Shown one piece after another: positions 8,778-17,077 of a stretch of DNA of 64,000 bases (positions within the stretch are counted from its first letter, which is position 1; each line of letters starts with the position of its first letter). The stretch comes from Verrucomicrobiota bacterium (lineage in GTDB: Bacteria; Verrucomicrobiota; Verrucomicrobiia; Opitutales; Opitutaceae), in contig JAEWIY010000018.1 in NCBI GenBank assembly GCA_023386835.1, forward strand, positions 31,429 through 95,428. The letters run 5' to 3'. The notes under the pieces were generated by a model. That model was not told where the DNA came from. It searched no databases and worked only from the letters and a program-made list of their open reading frames with translations. Both the position numbers and the translations under genes were made by a program.

Positions 8778-10328
8778 GTGTCCAAGAAGCTCCGGAACAT
8801 CGGCATGGTGGCGGGCCTGACCGTGGTGTCGCGTGTCCTTGGGCTGATCCGCGACCAGTTGAGCGCGGCCGTGTTTGGCACCACCGCGCTGGCCTCGGCA
8901 TTCGTGACAGCCTTCCGTGTCCCCAATTTGTTCCGACGGCTGCTTGGCGAGGGTTCGTTGACGGCGGCGCTCGTGCCGACGCTGCAGGATTCGCTGCAGA
9001 AGGCGGGGCGACCGGCGGCGTTCGAATTGATGAGCCAGGTGGCGAGCTGGCTTTGTGTGGTCTGTGGAACGATCGTGGGTGTGGCGATGCTGCTCGCGAG
9101 CCAGGCGCGGTGGTGGCCGGGGTTGGAGGAGCGCTGGTATGTCAGCGCCGATCTCGCGGTCTGGCTCTTCCCTTACCTCTTGTTCGTCTGTCTGGCGGCG
9201 GTGTTCAGCGCGATGCTCAACGTGCTGCAGCGCTTCACCGAACCGGCCCTGTCGCCAATCTGGCTCAACGTCAGCATGATTGCCGCGCTCGGGCTCGCCG
9301 GTCTCCAGTTGGCGGAGACAGCGGAAGGTCGAATGCGCTGGCTCTGTGCGGGTGTGCTGGTCGGCGGATTTTTGCAGATGGCGGTGCCCGCCGGTGTGTT
9401 GCTGCGACTGGGCTGGCGGCCGCGCTTCGATCTGACGCGATCGAGTGGGGTGCGGGAAATCGCGCGCCTGATGGCGCCGGGGCTGTGGGGCACGGCGATT
9501 TACCAGATCAACCTCTTCGTCGCGCAGATGCTCGCAATGGCGCTGAATGACTCGGCGGCTGCGGCCCTCTTCTACGCCAATCGGCTGATGGAGCTGCCGA
9601 TTGGAGTGTTCGCGATCGCCGTGTCGACCGTCATCTATCCGTTGATCGCGCAACATGCCGCCGCGCGAAACTTCGTCAGCATGCGGGACGACTATCGCCT
9701 CGGCATCCGGCTCATCCTGGCGATCAACGTGCCGGCGGCGGCGGGGCTGGCGCTGTTGAGTGAACCGATCGTGCGGATCCTGTTTCAGCGCGGGCAATTC
9801 GACGCGGGTGATACGCAGATGATGGTGCCGCTGCTGGCGGCGTTTGCGCTCGGCATGCCGTTCTTTTCGATCGTCAGCCTGATGACGCGCGCCTTCTACG
9901 CGGTCAAAGACACGCGCACGCCGGTGAAGGTCGCGACCGTCAGCTTCGTGCTGAACGTGGTTTTCAGCGTGGTCCTGATGCGGCGCCTGGGCGCGGCGGG
10001 TCTGGCGCTCGCCAGCACGCTGGCCGTGCTCGTCCAGACGGCCTTGTTGCAGCTGCAGCTGACGAAGAAACTTCCGCTCCTGCAGTTCCTGCCCCTGTGG
10101 CGGGACGTGGTGAAGATTCTGATTGGTACCGCCGTGCTGTCCGGCGTTGTGCTCGTGGGCTGGCAGGTGCTCCGGGTGTATGGGCGAACCGGTGACTGGA
10201 TGGCGTTGGGCGGCCTGATTCCGTTTGCCGCGGCGGTTTACGGGGCGGTGTTGTGGATTCTGCGCATCGAAGGCCGCGAACAGATGAGCCTGCTGCTGCG
10301 CAACCGGTTCGGAGGAAAAAAAGGCTGA
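8778..10328 (+). CDS. murJ: Lipid II flippase MurJ
   Basis: A 516-residue polytopic membrane protein of the MviN/MurJ family, which moves lipid II across the inner membrane for peptidoglycan synthesis. Diagnostic pieces: RVLGLIRDQLSAAVFG in the first helix, AFRVPNLFRRLLGEGSLTAA in the first loop, and ANRLMELPIGVFAIAVSTV mid-protein. I used the GTG at 8778 (MSKKLRNIGMV) because it matches the usual MurJ N-terminus; in-frame ATG codons at 8736 and 8652 would add an unusual basic extension overlapping the divergent pta start region. Confidence 0.93.
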   Translation: MSKKLRNIGMVAGLTVVSRVLGLIRDQLSAAVFGTTALASAFVTAFRVPNLFRRLLGEGSLTAALVPTLQDSLQKAGRPAAFELMSQVASWLCVVCGTIVGVAMLLASQARWWPGLEERWYVSADLAVWLFPYLLFVCLAAVFSAMLNVLQRFTEPALSPIWLNVSMIAALGLAGLQLAETAEGRMRWLCAGVLVGGFLQMAVPAGVLLRLGWRPRFDLTRSSGVREIARLMAPGLWGTAIYQINLFVAQMLAMALNDSAAAALFYANRLMELPIGVFAIAVSTVIYPLIAQHAAARNFVSMRDDYRLGIRLILAINVPAAAGLALLSEPIVRILFQRGQFDAGDTQMMVPLLAAFALGMPFFSIVSLMTRAFYAVKDTRTPVKVATVSFVLNVVFSVVLMRRLGAAGLALASTLAVLVQTALLQLQLTKKLPLLQFLPLWRDVVKILIGTAVLSGVVLVGWQVLRVYGRTGDWMALGGLIPFAAAVYGAVLWILRIEGREQMSLLLRNRFGGKKG

Positions 10329-10358
10329 CTGGCTGCCAAGGCCGTCGCTGCTGTCGTG

Positions 10359-11336
10359 ATGAAGTTCAAGCTGGATTGGTTCATGTGGGGCATGGCGGGC
10401 GCGGTCGCGCTGGCGTGGTTGTATCCAGACGCTGGAGCGAGCGGCGGTTGGATGCATCCCGAGGTGCTGAACAAACTGGGCATCGCGGTGATCTTCTTCC
10501 TGCACGGCGCCTCGTTGCCGCTGGCAGCGTTGCGCGCCGGAACCCTGCAGTGGCGGGTGCACCTGGTGATCCAGCTGTGCACGTTCCTGCTGTTTCCGCT
10601 GGTCGGATTGGTGATCTGGGCGGCGACGTCACCCTGGCTCAGCGCCGACCTGCGGCTGGGTTACTTTTACCTCTGTGTCCTGCCATCCACCGTGTCATCA
10701 TCTGTCGCGCTGACGGCGGCGGCGCGCGGCAACGTGCCGGTGGCGGTGTTCAACGCCACGCTGTCGAGCCTGCTCGGCATCTTTCTCACGCCACTCTGGC
10801 TCGGGCTGGTGCTGAAGGCCGGCAGCCACGCGCTTCCTCTGGCCGATGTGGTCTGGGACCTGGTGAAATGGCTGCTCGCTCCGTTTGTGCTGGGGCAGGT
10901 CGCCCGGCCGCTGATCGGCGCCTTGGTCGGGAAACACAAAGCGCGTATCGGAAAAGTGGATCGCGCGACGATCCTGGTGCTGGTTTACACCTCGTTCGCC
11001 GACTCGTTCCAGAATGGCGTCTGGAGCAGCCACGGGTGGGGAACGGTGGCGCTGACCGTGGCGGGGGCCGGAGCAATTTTCTTCGCTGTGCTCGCCACCG
11101 TGCGGGCGATCTGCCGCGGGTTGCACTTTCCGATGGAGGATTCGATCGCGGCGATGTTCTGCGGATCCAAGAAGACCCTGGCTTCCGGCGTGCCGATGGC
11201 GCAGATCATCTTTGCAGGCCACCCCGGCGTCGGCCTGATCCTGCTGCCGATCATGATTTACCATCCGCTGCAGCTCATCCTGTGCGGCTGGCTGGCCGGG
11301 CGCTGGTCAGCCCGACCGGTCGGTGAGCGGACTTAA
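10359..11336 (+). CDS. Bile acid:sodium symporter-like (SBF-like) transporter
   Basis: About 325 residues with roughly ten hydrophobic segments, matching the SBF_like (YfeH/PF13593-type) family. Visible family features: FLHGASLPLAALRAG after helix 2, CVLPSTVSSSVALTAAARGN (the crossover region) and FCGSKKTLASGVPMA with IIFAGHPGVGLILLPIM near the end. Related proteins are secondary transporters; the substrate here is unknown. The start is either ATG 10359 or GTG 10356, immediately adjacent. It lies 30 bases after murJ and is followed by a strong hairpin. Confidence 0.82.
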   Translation: MKFKLDWFMWGMAGAVALAWLYPDAGASGGWMHPEVLNKLGIAVIFFLHGASLPLAALRAGTLQWRVHLVIQLCTFLLFPLVGLVIWAATSPWLSADLRLGYFYLCVLPSTVSSSVALTAAARGNVPVAVFNATLSSLLGIFLTPLWLGLVLKAGSHALPLADVVWDLVKWLLAPFVLGQVARPLIGALVGKHKARIGKVDRATILVLVYTSFADSFQNGVWSSHGWGTVALTVAGAGAIFFAVLATVRAICRGLHFPMEDSIAAMFCGSKKTLASGVPMAQIIFAGHPGVGLILLPIMIYHPLQLILCGWLAGRWSARPVGERT

Positions 11337-11371
11337 AGCGCTCTCGTGCCAAGTGGACTGGAGCGCTCGTT

Positions 11372-11405
11372 GGTCGGCGTCGGTAAAGGGAATCCGACGC
11401 CGGCC
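11372..11405 (+). terminator. Hairpin after the SBF-like transporter
   Basis: A 12-position stem (GGTCGGCGTCGG paired with CCGACGCCGGCC, one T-G pair) around a 10-base loop, 35 bases after the transporter stop. There is no clear T-run after it, so termination is plausible but not certain; a role in mRNA end protection is possible. Confidence 0.4.
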
Positions 11406-11442
11406 GATCCCAGTAGAGCAGGGAATGAAAACGCCCCTACGC

Positions 11443-11470
11443 TTGATTTGACTGTCCGGTAAACTATCCT
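11443..11470 (+). promoter_or_regulatory. Promoter with overlapping candidate operator for the TetR gene
   Basis: A -35-like TTGATT (11443-11448), 16-base spacer and -10-like TATCCT (11465-11470) place transcription start only a base or two before the ATG at 11479, implying a nearly leaderless message. Overlapping it is GAC, six bases, GTAAACTATC (11450-11468). The same layout (GAC, five bases, GTCAACTATC) recurs before trx at 12144-12161. Repeated similar sites next to a TetR gene and its likely target suggest autoregulation. Confidence 0.5.
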
Positions 11471-11478
11471 GCCTAAAC

Positions 11479-12090
11479 ATGGGACGCACCAGCAACGCCA
11501 ACGAACGGCTGATGGACGCCGCACTCGCCCTGATGTGGGAGGAGAGCTACGGCGCCGTCTCCATCGATGACATTTGCCGGCGCGCCAACGTGAAAAAGGG
11601 CAGTTTTTATTACTTCTTCGCTTCGAAGTCCGAGCTGGCAGTGGAGGCGCTGGAGCGGTACTGGCAGCAACTTAAGCCGGTGATGGACAGGATCTTCTCT
11701 CCGTCCGCGGCGCCGCTCGACCGGATCCGGGCGAAATGTGAGCACACTTACCAAACGCAGCGGGAAGTGCAGCAGCAGACGGGTCAGGTTCTGGGTTGTC
11801 GGCTGTGCTGTCTGGGTTCGGAAATCTGCACGCAGGATCCGTCGATTCGGGGGAAGGTCGTGGAGATCCTCGAGCGGGAGAGGCGATATTGGGAAAGCGC
11901 AATTCGGGACGGGCAGGCAGACGGTGTCATCCCCCCGGGGGACACCTCGGGCCGGGCTCGCTGCGCTTTGGCTTACTTTTCGGGTTTAGTCGCTCAAGCG
12001 CGACTCACCAACGACATCGACCTGCTGCGCGAACTGCCGCAGCGGGTGATCGAGCACGTTCAGGGGGCGGCCCGGGCGTCCGCAGCTTAA
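11479..12090 (+). CDS. TetR-family regulator, NemR-like cysteine sensor
   Basis: A 203-residue regulator with a standard TetR N-terminal helix-turn-helix (residues ~8-55: AVSIDDICRRANVKKGSFYYFFASK). The ligand domain carries Cys107 and Cys117 in the arrangement GC-x9-C (GCRLCCLGSEIC), which lines up with the Cys106/Cys116 region GCLTVKLSAEVC I recall for E. coli NemR, the repressor that responds to reactive chlorine and electrophiles. Two more cysteines (110, 111) are added. The downstream thioredoxin and old yellow enzyme (NemR's target class) support this reading. Redox sensing here is inference. Confidence 0.85.
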   Translation: MGRTSNANERLMDAALALMWEESYGAVSIDDICRRANVKKGSFYYFFASKSELAVEALERYWQQLKPVMDRIFSPSAAPLDRIRAKCEHTYQTQREVQQQTGQVLGCRLCCLGSEICTQDPSIRGKVVEILERERRYWESAIRDGQADGVIPPGDTSGRARCALAYFSGLVAQARLTNDIDLLRELPQRVIEHVQGAARASAA

Positions 12091-12138
12091 CGAAGGTTTT
12101 CGCAGAAAAATAAAGGGCGTTGCTTGCGCTCGGGCCGT

Positions 12139-12159
12139 TAGTAGACAACCAGTCAACTA
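12139..12159 (+). promoter_or_regulatory. Candidate operator (imperfect dyad) before thioredoxin
   Basis: Arms TAGTAGAC (12139-12146) and GTCAACTA (12152-12159) are inverted repeats with 7 of 8 matches around a 5-base centre, ending two bases before the trx ATG. The right arm plus TC is nearly the same as the site before tetR. Position would block transcription or translation initiation of trx and the downstream reductase. Confidence 0.55.
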
Positions 12160-12161
12160 TC

Positions 12162-12509
12162 ATGTCGAACTCCGCTGCCATTGTCTCCGTCACGACCGAG
12201 TCATTTGCGGACCAAGTGCTCGCCGCCTCGCGCGAGCGTCTGGTCCTGGTTGATTTCTGGGCCGCCTGGTGCGGCCCGTGCAAAGCGCTCGCTCCAATCC
12301 TCGAGAAGGTCGCCGAAGTGGAAGGAGATCGACTGGTGATCGCCAAGGTCGACGTCGACGCCGAGCCGGAGCTGGCGAGCCGCTACGGCATCCGGGCGCT
12401 TCCGACCTTGGCGCTCTTCCGTGATGGCAGCGTGGTTGACCAGATCGTCGGCTTGCAATCCGCGGAGGCAATCCGCTCTCACCTTCGGACCGTTCCGTTT
12501 GCGGCCTGA
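12162..12509 (+). CDS. trxA: Thioredoxin
   Basis: A 115-residue single-domain thioredoxin of normal size with active-site WCGPC (Cys37, Cys40) within FWAAWCGPCKALAP, the cis-proline in RALPTLALF, and the KVDVDAEPELASRYGIR stretch. It reduces protein disulfides in the cytoplasm. The ATG at 12162 directly follows the candidate operator; an upstream in-frame ATG at 12120 would cover that site and lacks homology. The gene is 71 bases after the NemR-like regulator and 15 bases before the OYE reductase, so it probably serves that stress regulon rather than being the sole housekeeping thioredoxin. Confidence 0.93.
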   Translation: MSNSAAIVSVTTESFADQVLAASRERLVLVDFWAAWCGPCKALAPILEKVAEVEGDRLVIAKVDVDAEPELASRYGIRALPTLALFRDGSVVDQIVGLQSAEAIRSHLRTVPFAA

Positions 12510-12524
12510 GCGCACCTTGTCCTC

Positions 12525-13592
12525 ATGAAGACTGAACTCCTGCTTTCGACCCCCGTCCGCCTCGGCGAAGTCGTCGCTCCCAATCGCGTCATCATGGCCC
12601 CGCTCACGCGCACTCGCGCCGGAGCGGGTCGCGTCCCGACGGACCTGATGGTGGAGTATTACGTGCAACGAGCCTCGGCCGGGCTCATCCTCACCGAGGC
12701 GACGGTCGTGACACCACAGGGTATCGGATACCCGAATACGCCGGGTATATGGACGCCCGAACAGGTGGCCGGCTGGCGCCGGGTCACGGACGCCGTGCAT
12801 GCGGCTGGCGGGAGGCTGTTCCTTCAACTCTGGCACGTGGGCCGGGTGTCGCATCCGGACCTGCTCGGCGGCGCGACTCCGGTGGCTCCGTCCGCAATTG
12901 CGCCAGAGGGGCACGTGAGTCTGCTGCGGCCGAAGCGGCCGTATGTGGTGCCGCGTCCGTTGGAGCGTGAAGAGATCCCTGGGATCGTCGCGGCATTTCG
13001 TTTGGGTGCCGAGTCTGCGCAGCGCGCCGGTTTTGATGGTGTCGAAATCCACGGCGCGAACGGCTACCTGATCGATCAATTCCTGCAGGATGGCACGAAC
13101 CACCGTACGGACGAGTACGGTGGTTCGGTGGAGAACCGGGCCCGACTCGCTTTGGAGGTGGCGGATGCGGCGGTTTCGGTCTGGGGTGCGGGGCGGGTGG
13201 GCTTCCACATCGCGCCGCGCGGTGATTCGCACAGCATGGCCGATTCGAATCCGGCGGCGACCTTTGGTTATCTCGCCCGCGAACTGGGCCGTCGCGAACT
13301 CGCGTTTCTCTTCGTGCGCGAAAGCCAGGAGGAGCCGCGTCTGCTGCCGCAACTCAAGCAGGCCTTCGGTGGGCCCGTGATCGCGAACCAGGGGCTGACT
13401 CGTACGGTTGCCGAAGCGCTGCTCCGGCGCGGCGAAGCGGATGCCGCATCCTGGGGGCAGTTGTTCATCGCGAACCCTGACCTGCCGCACCGGCTCTTCC
13501 ACGGGCTGCCTCTAAACGAACCGAACCCGGCCACGTACTACGGCAACGGGTCGCAAGGCTATACCGATTATCCGACATTGCACGCGGCTTAG
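12525..13592 (+). CDS. nemA: Old yellow enzyme family alkene reductase (NemA-like)
   Basis: A 355-residue FMN TIM-barrel oxidoreductase. Family marks: the N-terminal NRVIMAPLTRTRA, LQLWHVGRVSHP, EIHGANGYLIDQFLQDGTN with the NHRTDEYGGSVENR signature, and a C-terminal FIANPDLPHRL phosphate-binding region. NemA-type enzymes reduce electrophilic alkenes, N-ethylmaleimide and nitro compounds with NAD(P)H. It is 15 bases after trx, in the same operon as the NemR-like regulator, and followed by a perfect terminator. Native substrate unknown; function as an electrophile detoxifier is inferred from context. Confidence 0.92.
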   Translation: MKTELLLSTPVRLGEVVAPNRVIMAPLTRTRAGAGRVPTDLMVEYYVQRASAGLILTEATVVTPQGIGYPNTPGIWTPEQVAGWRRVTDAVHAAGGRLFLQLWHVGRVSHPDLLGGATPVAPSAIAPEGHVSLLRPKRPYVVPRPLEREEIPGIVAAFRLGAESAQRAGFDGVEIHGANGYLIDQFLQDGTNHRTDEYGGSVENRARLALEVADAAVSVWGAGRVGFHIAPRGDSHSMADSNPAATFGYLARELGRRELAFLFVRESQEEPRLLPQLKQAFGGPVIANQGLTRTVAEALLRRGEADAASWGQLFIANPDLPHRLFHGLPLNEPNPATYYGNGSQGYTDYPTLHAA

Positions 13593-13610
13593 TTCGCGTG
13601 CCGTCCCAAC

Positions 13611-13643
13611 CCGCCCGGCGCTCTCGGCCGGGCGGTTCTCTTT
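13611..13643 (+). terminator. Rho-independent terminator of the nemR-trx-nemA unit
   Basis: Perfect 9-bp stem CCGCCCGGC / GCCGGGCGG around a 7-base loop, followed by TTCTCTTT, starting 18 bases after the reductase stop codon. It closes the three-gene unit cleanly. Confidence 0.9.
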
Positions 13644-13793
13644 AATCATGACAACGATTGTTCTGATTGTCGCCGCGCTGTCCGTGCTCGTCGCTTTGGA
13701 CACTCAAGGCGTTTGAGCGCAAAGGAGTCTTGTGTCCGCACTTCGCTGCGAGAGCTTTTGACTTGGCTGTTCTAGCAGCCCAGCCTGCGCCGC

Positions 13794-15176
13794 ATGACGA
13801 CTCGACGTGAATTCCTGCGAGCGGCGGGTCTGTATGGTGCGGGCTTTATGGGACTGCGGGCCTTGGTTCATCCGGCCTTCGCGCAGAAGTCCTCCAGTCG
13901 CCGCGCCGCCGGTTTTGGTCCGTTAAGTGTGTCCGGTGCCGGGAAGATGCGACTGCCGCAGGGATTTCACAGCGTCGCGTTCTCATATCATGGCGAGGAG
14001 ATGGACGACGGCCTCCTGGTGCCTGGACGGCACGACGGCATGGCTGCCTTTGCCGGGCCGGATGGCCGGGTCATCCTCGTCCGCAACCACGAACTCGAAA
14101 GCGCCTGGGTGAAGGACAGCCCCTTCGGTCGCAACGCGGAGCGCCTGGACCGCGTGCCGGCGGACCGGATCTATGATCGGGGCGGCGGTGTGCTGCCGTG
14201 CCTCGGCGGAACGACCACGCTCGTCTTCGACCCGCGGTCGCAGAAACTGGAGCGGCATTTCCTCAGCCTCGTTGGCACCCAGCGCAATTGTGCAGGTGGG
14301 CCAACTCCGTGGGGCACGTGGATCACCTGTGAGGAGGTCAACCTCGAGCCGGAGCCTGACGCGGAGAAGGCGCACGGGTTCAATTTTGAGGTTACACCAT
14401 CAACCGAGCCTGGCCTAGTGGACCCGGTGCCGCTGAAGGCGATGGGCCGCTTTCGCCATGAGGCCGTGGCGGTCGATCCACGCTCAGGCTGCGTTTACGA
14501 GACCGAGGATCTCGGTGACGGTCTGTTGTACCGATTTGTACCCAAGACCCCGGGCCGGCTCGCGGAGGGCGGGCGCCTGCAGGCCTTGAAGCTGCGTGGC
14601 AACCGACGGGCGGATACGCGGAACTGGCCGGGCATGGAGGAATTCCCGATCGGCGAGCCGCAGCCGGTGGAGTGGGTCGACCTCGACGACGTGGAGGATC
14701 CGCAGAACACCCTGCGGAAGCGGGGAGCGGCCGCCGGTGCCGCCGTCTTCGCGCGCGGAGAAGGCGCGTGGTGGGGGCGCGACTCGGCGTACTTCGCGAT
14801 GACGAATGGCGGGCGCAAGACGTTCGGGCAGATCTTTCGGTATCAGCCGAGTCCCTACGAAGGAACGGAGCGGGAAGGTGAGCAGCCGGGCTTCCTGGAA
14901 CTCTTCGCGGAGCCGAACGACACGGAGCTGTTGCGCAACTGCGACAACGTCACGGTGGCGCCCTGGGGTGACCTGATCCTTTGTGAGGATACCAGCGGGC
15001 ATTGTCGCCTGGTCGGGGTGACTCCGGAGGGCGGTTTCTACGTCCTGGCCGAGATGGAGGAAGAGGAGGTCGAGCTGGCGGGAGCCTGCTTCTCACCCGA
15101 CGGAAGCACCCTTTTCGTCAACGTCCAGCGTCCCGGCTACACGCTCGCCATCACCGGCCCTTGGCCGAAGGCCTGA
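13794..15176 (+). CDS. Tat-exported PhoX-like (DUF839) protein
   Basis: A 460-residue protein with a twin-arginine signal: TRREFLRAAG (Arg4-Arg5) followed by a hydrophobic stretch and a cleavage-like HPAFAQ. The body resembles PF05787 (DUF839/PhoX) proteins: FKSxxxHGDE-like start is here FGRNAERLDR, then GGTTTLVFDPRSQKLERHF, CAGGPTPWGTWITCEE and DLILCEDTSGHCRLVGV near the end. PhoX is a secreted calcium/iron alkaline phosphatase; whether this homologue keeps all metal ligands cannot be established by eye, so phosphatase activity is tentative. Monocistronic; its end faces the RluE-like gene. Confidence 0.85.
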   Translation: MTTRREFLRAAGLYGAGFMGLRALVHPAFAQKSSSRRAAGFGPLSVSGAGKMRLPQGFHSVAFSYHGEEMDDGLLVPGRHDGMAAFAGPDGRVILVRNHELESAWVKDSPFGRNAERLDRVPADRIYDRGGGVLPCLGGTTTLVFDPRSQKLERHFLSLVGTQRNCAGGPTPWGTWITCEEVNLEPEPDAEKAHGFNFEVTPSTEPGLVDPVPLKAMGRFRHEAVAVDPRSGCVYETEDLGDGLLYRFVPKTPGRLAEGGRLQALKLRGNRRADTRNWPGMEEFPIGEPQPVEWVDLDDVEDPQNTLRKRGAAAGAAVFARGEGAWWGRDSAYFAMTNGGRKTFGQIFRYQPSPYEGTEREGEQPGFLELFAEPNDTELLRNCDNVTVAPWGDLILCEDTSGHCRLVGVTPEGGFYVLAEMEEEEVELAGACFSPDGSTLFVNVQRPGYTLAITGPWPKA

Positions 15177-15200
15177 GTTCGCGCACGCGTGGGTGTCGTC

Positions 15201-15773
15201 TCAGGCGAACACGCTTTGCCGCTCTGCAGGTGTCAGCTCGCGCCAGCGGCCGCTCGCGAGCGCGAGTTTCGGGAGCGACAGCTGCCCGATCCGGACGCGA
15301 ATCAGCCGAAGCGTGGGATGACCGATCGCCGCCGTCATGCGGCGGACCTGTCGGTTCTTGCCCTCCATCAGCTCCAGCGACAGCCATGAGTCGGGCACGG
15401 TCTTGCGAACGCGAATCGGTGGCTCACGAGGCGGCCAGGCGGGTGGTGGTGTGAGGAGAACAGCTCCGCCGGGACGGGTTCGGTAATCCTGAAGGACGAC
15501 GCCGCGGCGCAGCCGTTGCAGCGCGTCTTCATTGGGCACGCCTTCGACTTGGGCCCAGTACTCGCGCCGATGACCGTGCGCCGGATCAAGCAAGCGGGTG
15601 TTGAGCCCGCGTTCATCGCTCAGCAGCAACAAACCCTCCGAATCCGCATCAAGCCGGCCAAGCGGGTAAACCTGCGGTGGAAAACCGAAACCCGCCAGCG
15701 TGCCCCAGCGGGATCCCGGCTCGGGAGTAAACTGTGAGAGGATGCCGTACGGCTTGTGGAACGCCAGGAGCAC
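15201..15773 (-). CDS. rluE: 23S rRNA pseudouridine synthase, RluE type
   Basis: About 190 residues of the RsuA/RluB/E/F family, converting uridine to pseudouridine in rRNA. The catalytic aspartate is Asp42 in YPLGRLDADSEGLLLLS. Other family pieces are FHKPYGILSQF at the N-terminus, PPIRVRKTVPDSWLSLEL and the signature EGKNRQVRRMTAAIGHPTLRL. There is no S4 domain, as in RluE. The start is uncertain: GTG 15773 gives the compact family N-terminus; another in-frame GTG at 15920 would overlap the divergent gene's start. Positioned head-to-head with the oxidoreductase gene. Confidence 0.9.
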   Translation of the reverse strand: MLLAFHKPYGILSQFTPEPGSRWGTLAGFGFPPQVYPLGRLDADSEGLLLLSDERGLNTRLLDPAHGHRREYWAQVEGVPNEDALQRLRRGVVLQDYRTRPGGAVLLTPPPAWPPREPPIRVRKTVPDSWLSLELMEGKNRQVRRMTAAIGHPTLRLIRVRIGQLSLPKLALASGRWRELTPAERQSVFA

Positions 15774-15920
15774 GCGTGGTTGAGTAGCAGCGGGAAAGGC
15801 AGGACGAACAAGGCCGAAGATTTTGCGCCACGACCGGGCGTGGAGACCAATGCAGGGCCGGGGTTGCAGACGGGTCGAATAAGCCCTTCTTAGGGACTCG
15901 TTCGTTCGATCCCATTTCAC

Positions 15921-16913
15921 ATGCGTGCTGTTCAACTCTCCGCCGTTAATCAGTTGGAAGTGGTCGATGTGCCGGCACCTGAGCCCGGGGCCGACGAGGT
16001 CGTCGTGCGGGTGCACGCCGCCGCGCTGAACCACCGCGATGTGTGGATCAAAACGGGGCAGTATGCCGGGCTGAAGTTTCCCATCATCCCGTGTGCCGAT
16101 GGCGCCGGCGTGATCGAGGCCGCTGGATCGGCGGTGGGAGCTTCGTGTGTCGGAGACGAGGTGATCATCAATCCCGCGTTGCGCTGGGGCATCGACGAGG
16201 GCGCGCAGGGACCGAACTTCTCGATTCTCGGCCTGCCGCAGAACGGCACGCTGGCGGAACGCGTGGTGGTGCCGGCGTCGCAGGTTTCGCCCAAGCCGGC
16301 GCATCTCTCGTGGGAGGAGGCGGCAGCGCTGCCGCTGGCCGGTCTGACGGCGTTTCGGGCGCTGATTTCACGGGCGCAACTGAAGCCGCAGGAGCGCGTT
16401 CTCATCAGCGGTATCGGTGGTGGGGTGGCGGTTTTTGCGCTGCAGTATGCGGTCGCGCAGGGCGCGCAGGTTTGGGTGACCTCCAGCAGTCCGGAGAAGA
16501 TCGAGCGCGCAGTGCAACTCGGCGCGAAGGCCGGATTCAACTACACGCAGACCGACTGGGCCAAAGCCGCGGCCAGCGATCCCGGGCTGTTTGACGTCAT
16601 CATCGACGGCGCCGGCGGGCCGGGCTTCGAGCATCTGCTGGACCTGGCGGCTCCCGGCGGGCGAGTGGCGTTTTACGGCGCCACGCGTGGCAATCCTCCG
16701 ATCCTGCCGATGCGTAAAGTCTTCTGGCGGCAGCTGAGCCTGCTGGGATCGACCATGGGCAGCCCGCGCGACTGGAGCGCGCTGCTTGAATTTGTTTCCC
16801 GCAACCAGATCCGCCCGGTGATCAGTGAAGTTTTCCCGTTCGAGCGGGCGGCGGAGGCGTTCGACCTGATGGAACGCGCCGGCCAGTTCGGCAAAATCGT
16901 CATCAAGATCTGA
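15921..16913 (+). CDS. Zinc-independent medium-chain quinone oxidoreductase/alkene reductase
   Basis: A 330-residue medium-chain dehydrogenase/reductase. N-terminal GroES-like part (VPAPEPGADEVVVRVHAAA, RDVWIKTGQYAG, GADGAGVIEA-like CADGAGVIEAAG), then a Rossmann part with VLISGIGGGVAVFALQYA and WVTSSSPEKIERAVQLGA. Typical structural-zinc cysteines are missing, placing it with the QOR-type NADPH-dependent reductases. Substrate unknown. It starts at ATG 15921, one base away from a possible alternate start of the divergent rluE gene, and is followed by an intergenic region containing the pnp terminator. Confidence 0.88.
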   Translation: MRAVQLSAVNQLEVVDVPAPEPGADEVVVRVHAAALNHRDVWIKTGQYAGLKFPIIPCADGAGVIEAAGSAVGASCVGDEVIINPALRWGIDEGAQGPNFSILGLPQNGTLAERVVVPASQVSPKPAHLSWEEAAALPLAGLTAFRALISRAQLKPQERVLISGIGGGVAVFALQYAVAQGAQVWVTSSSPEKIERAVQLGAKAGFNYTQTDWAKAAASDPGLFDVIIDGAGGPGFEHLLDLAAPGGRVAFYGATRGNPPILPMRKVFWRQLSLLGSTMGSPRDWSALLEFVSRNQIRPVISEVFPFERAAEAFDLMERAGQFGKIVIKI

Positions 16914-17004
16914 ATACGCGGGGGCGAACTCTCGCGGGAATCCCTGGCTTTCGCCCGGCCCCGAATCTCAGCGGGCGGGCCGCACGTCGCCCGGTGGCTT
17001 GGGC

Positions 17005-17035
17005 ATAAAAAAGCCGCGACGGGTAGTCGCGGCTT
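17005..17035 (-). terminator. Rho-independent terminator of pnp
   Basis: Inverted repeat AAGCCGCGAC / GTCGCGGCTT around GGGTA. Read on the minus strand the stem is followed by a run of about six T, 43-73 bases beyond the pnp stop codon. It lies in the convergent gap with the quinone oxidoreductase gene and may stop both transcripts. Confidence 0.88.
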
Positions 17036-17077
17036 CGTGAATACCGGCGATGTGCCGGATCGGGGGGCAGGCGAGCG

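Noticed and set aside
13648..13716. 22-codon hydrophobic ORF MTTIVLIVAALSVLVALDTQ... after the OYE terminator
   Set aside because: No ribosome site, no homology, and it starts within a few bases of the terminator T-run; too short to support, though a hydrophobic leader peptide cannot be excluded.
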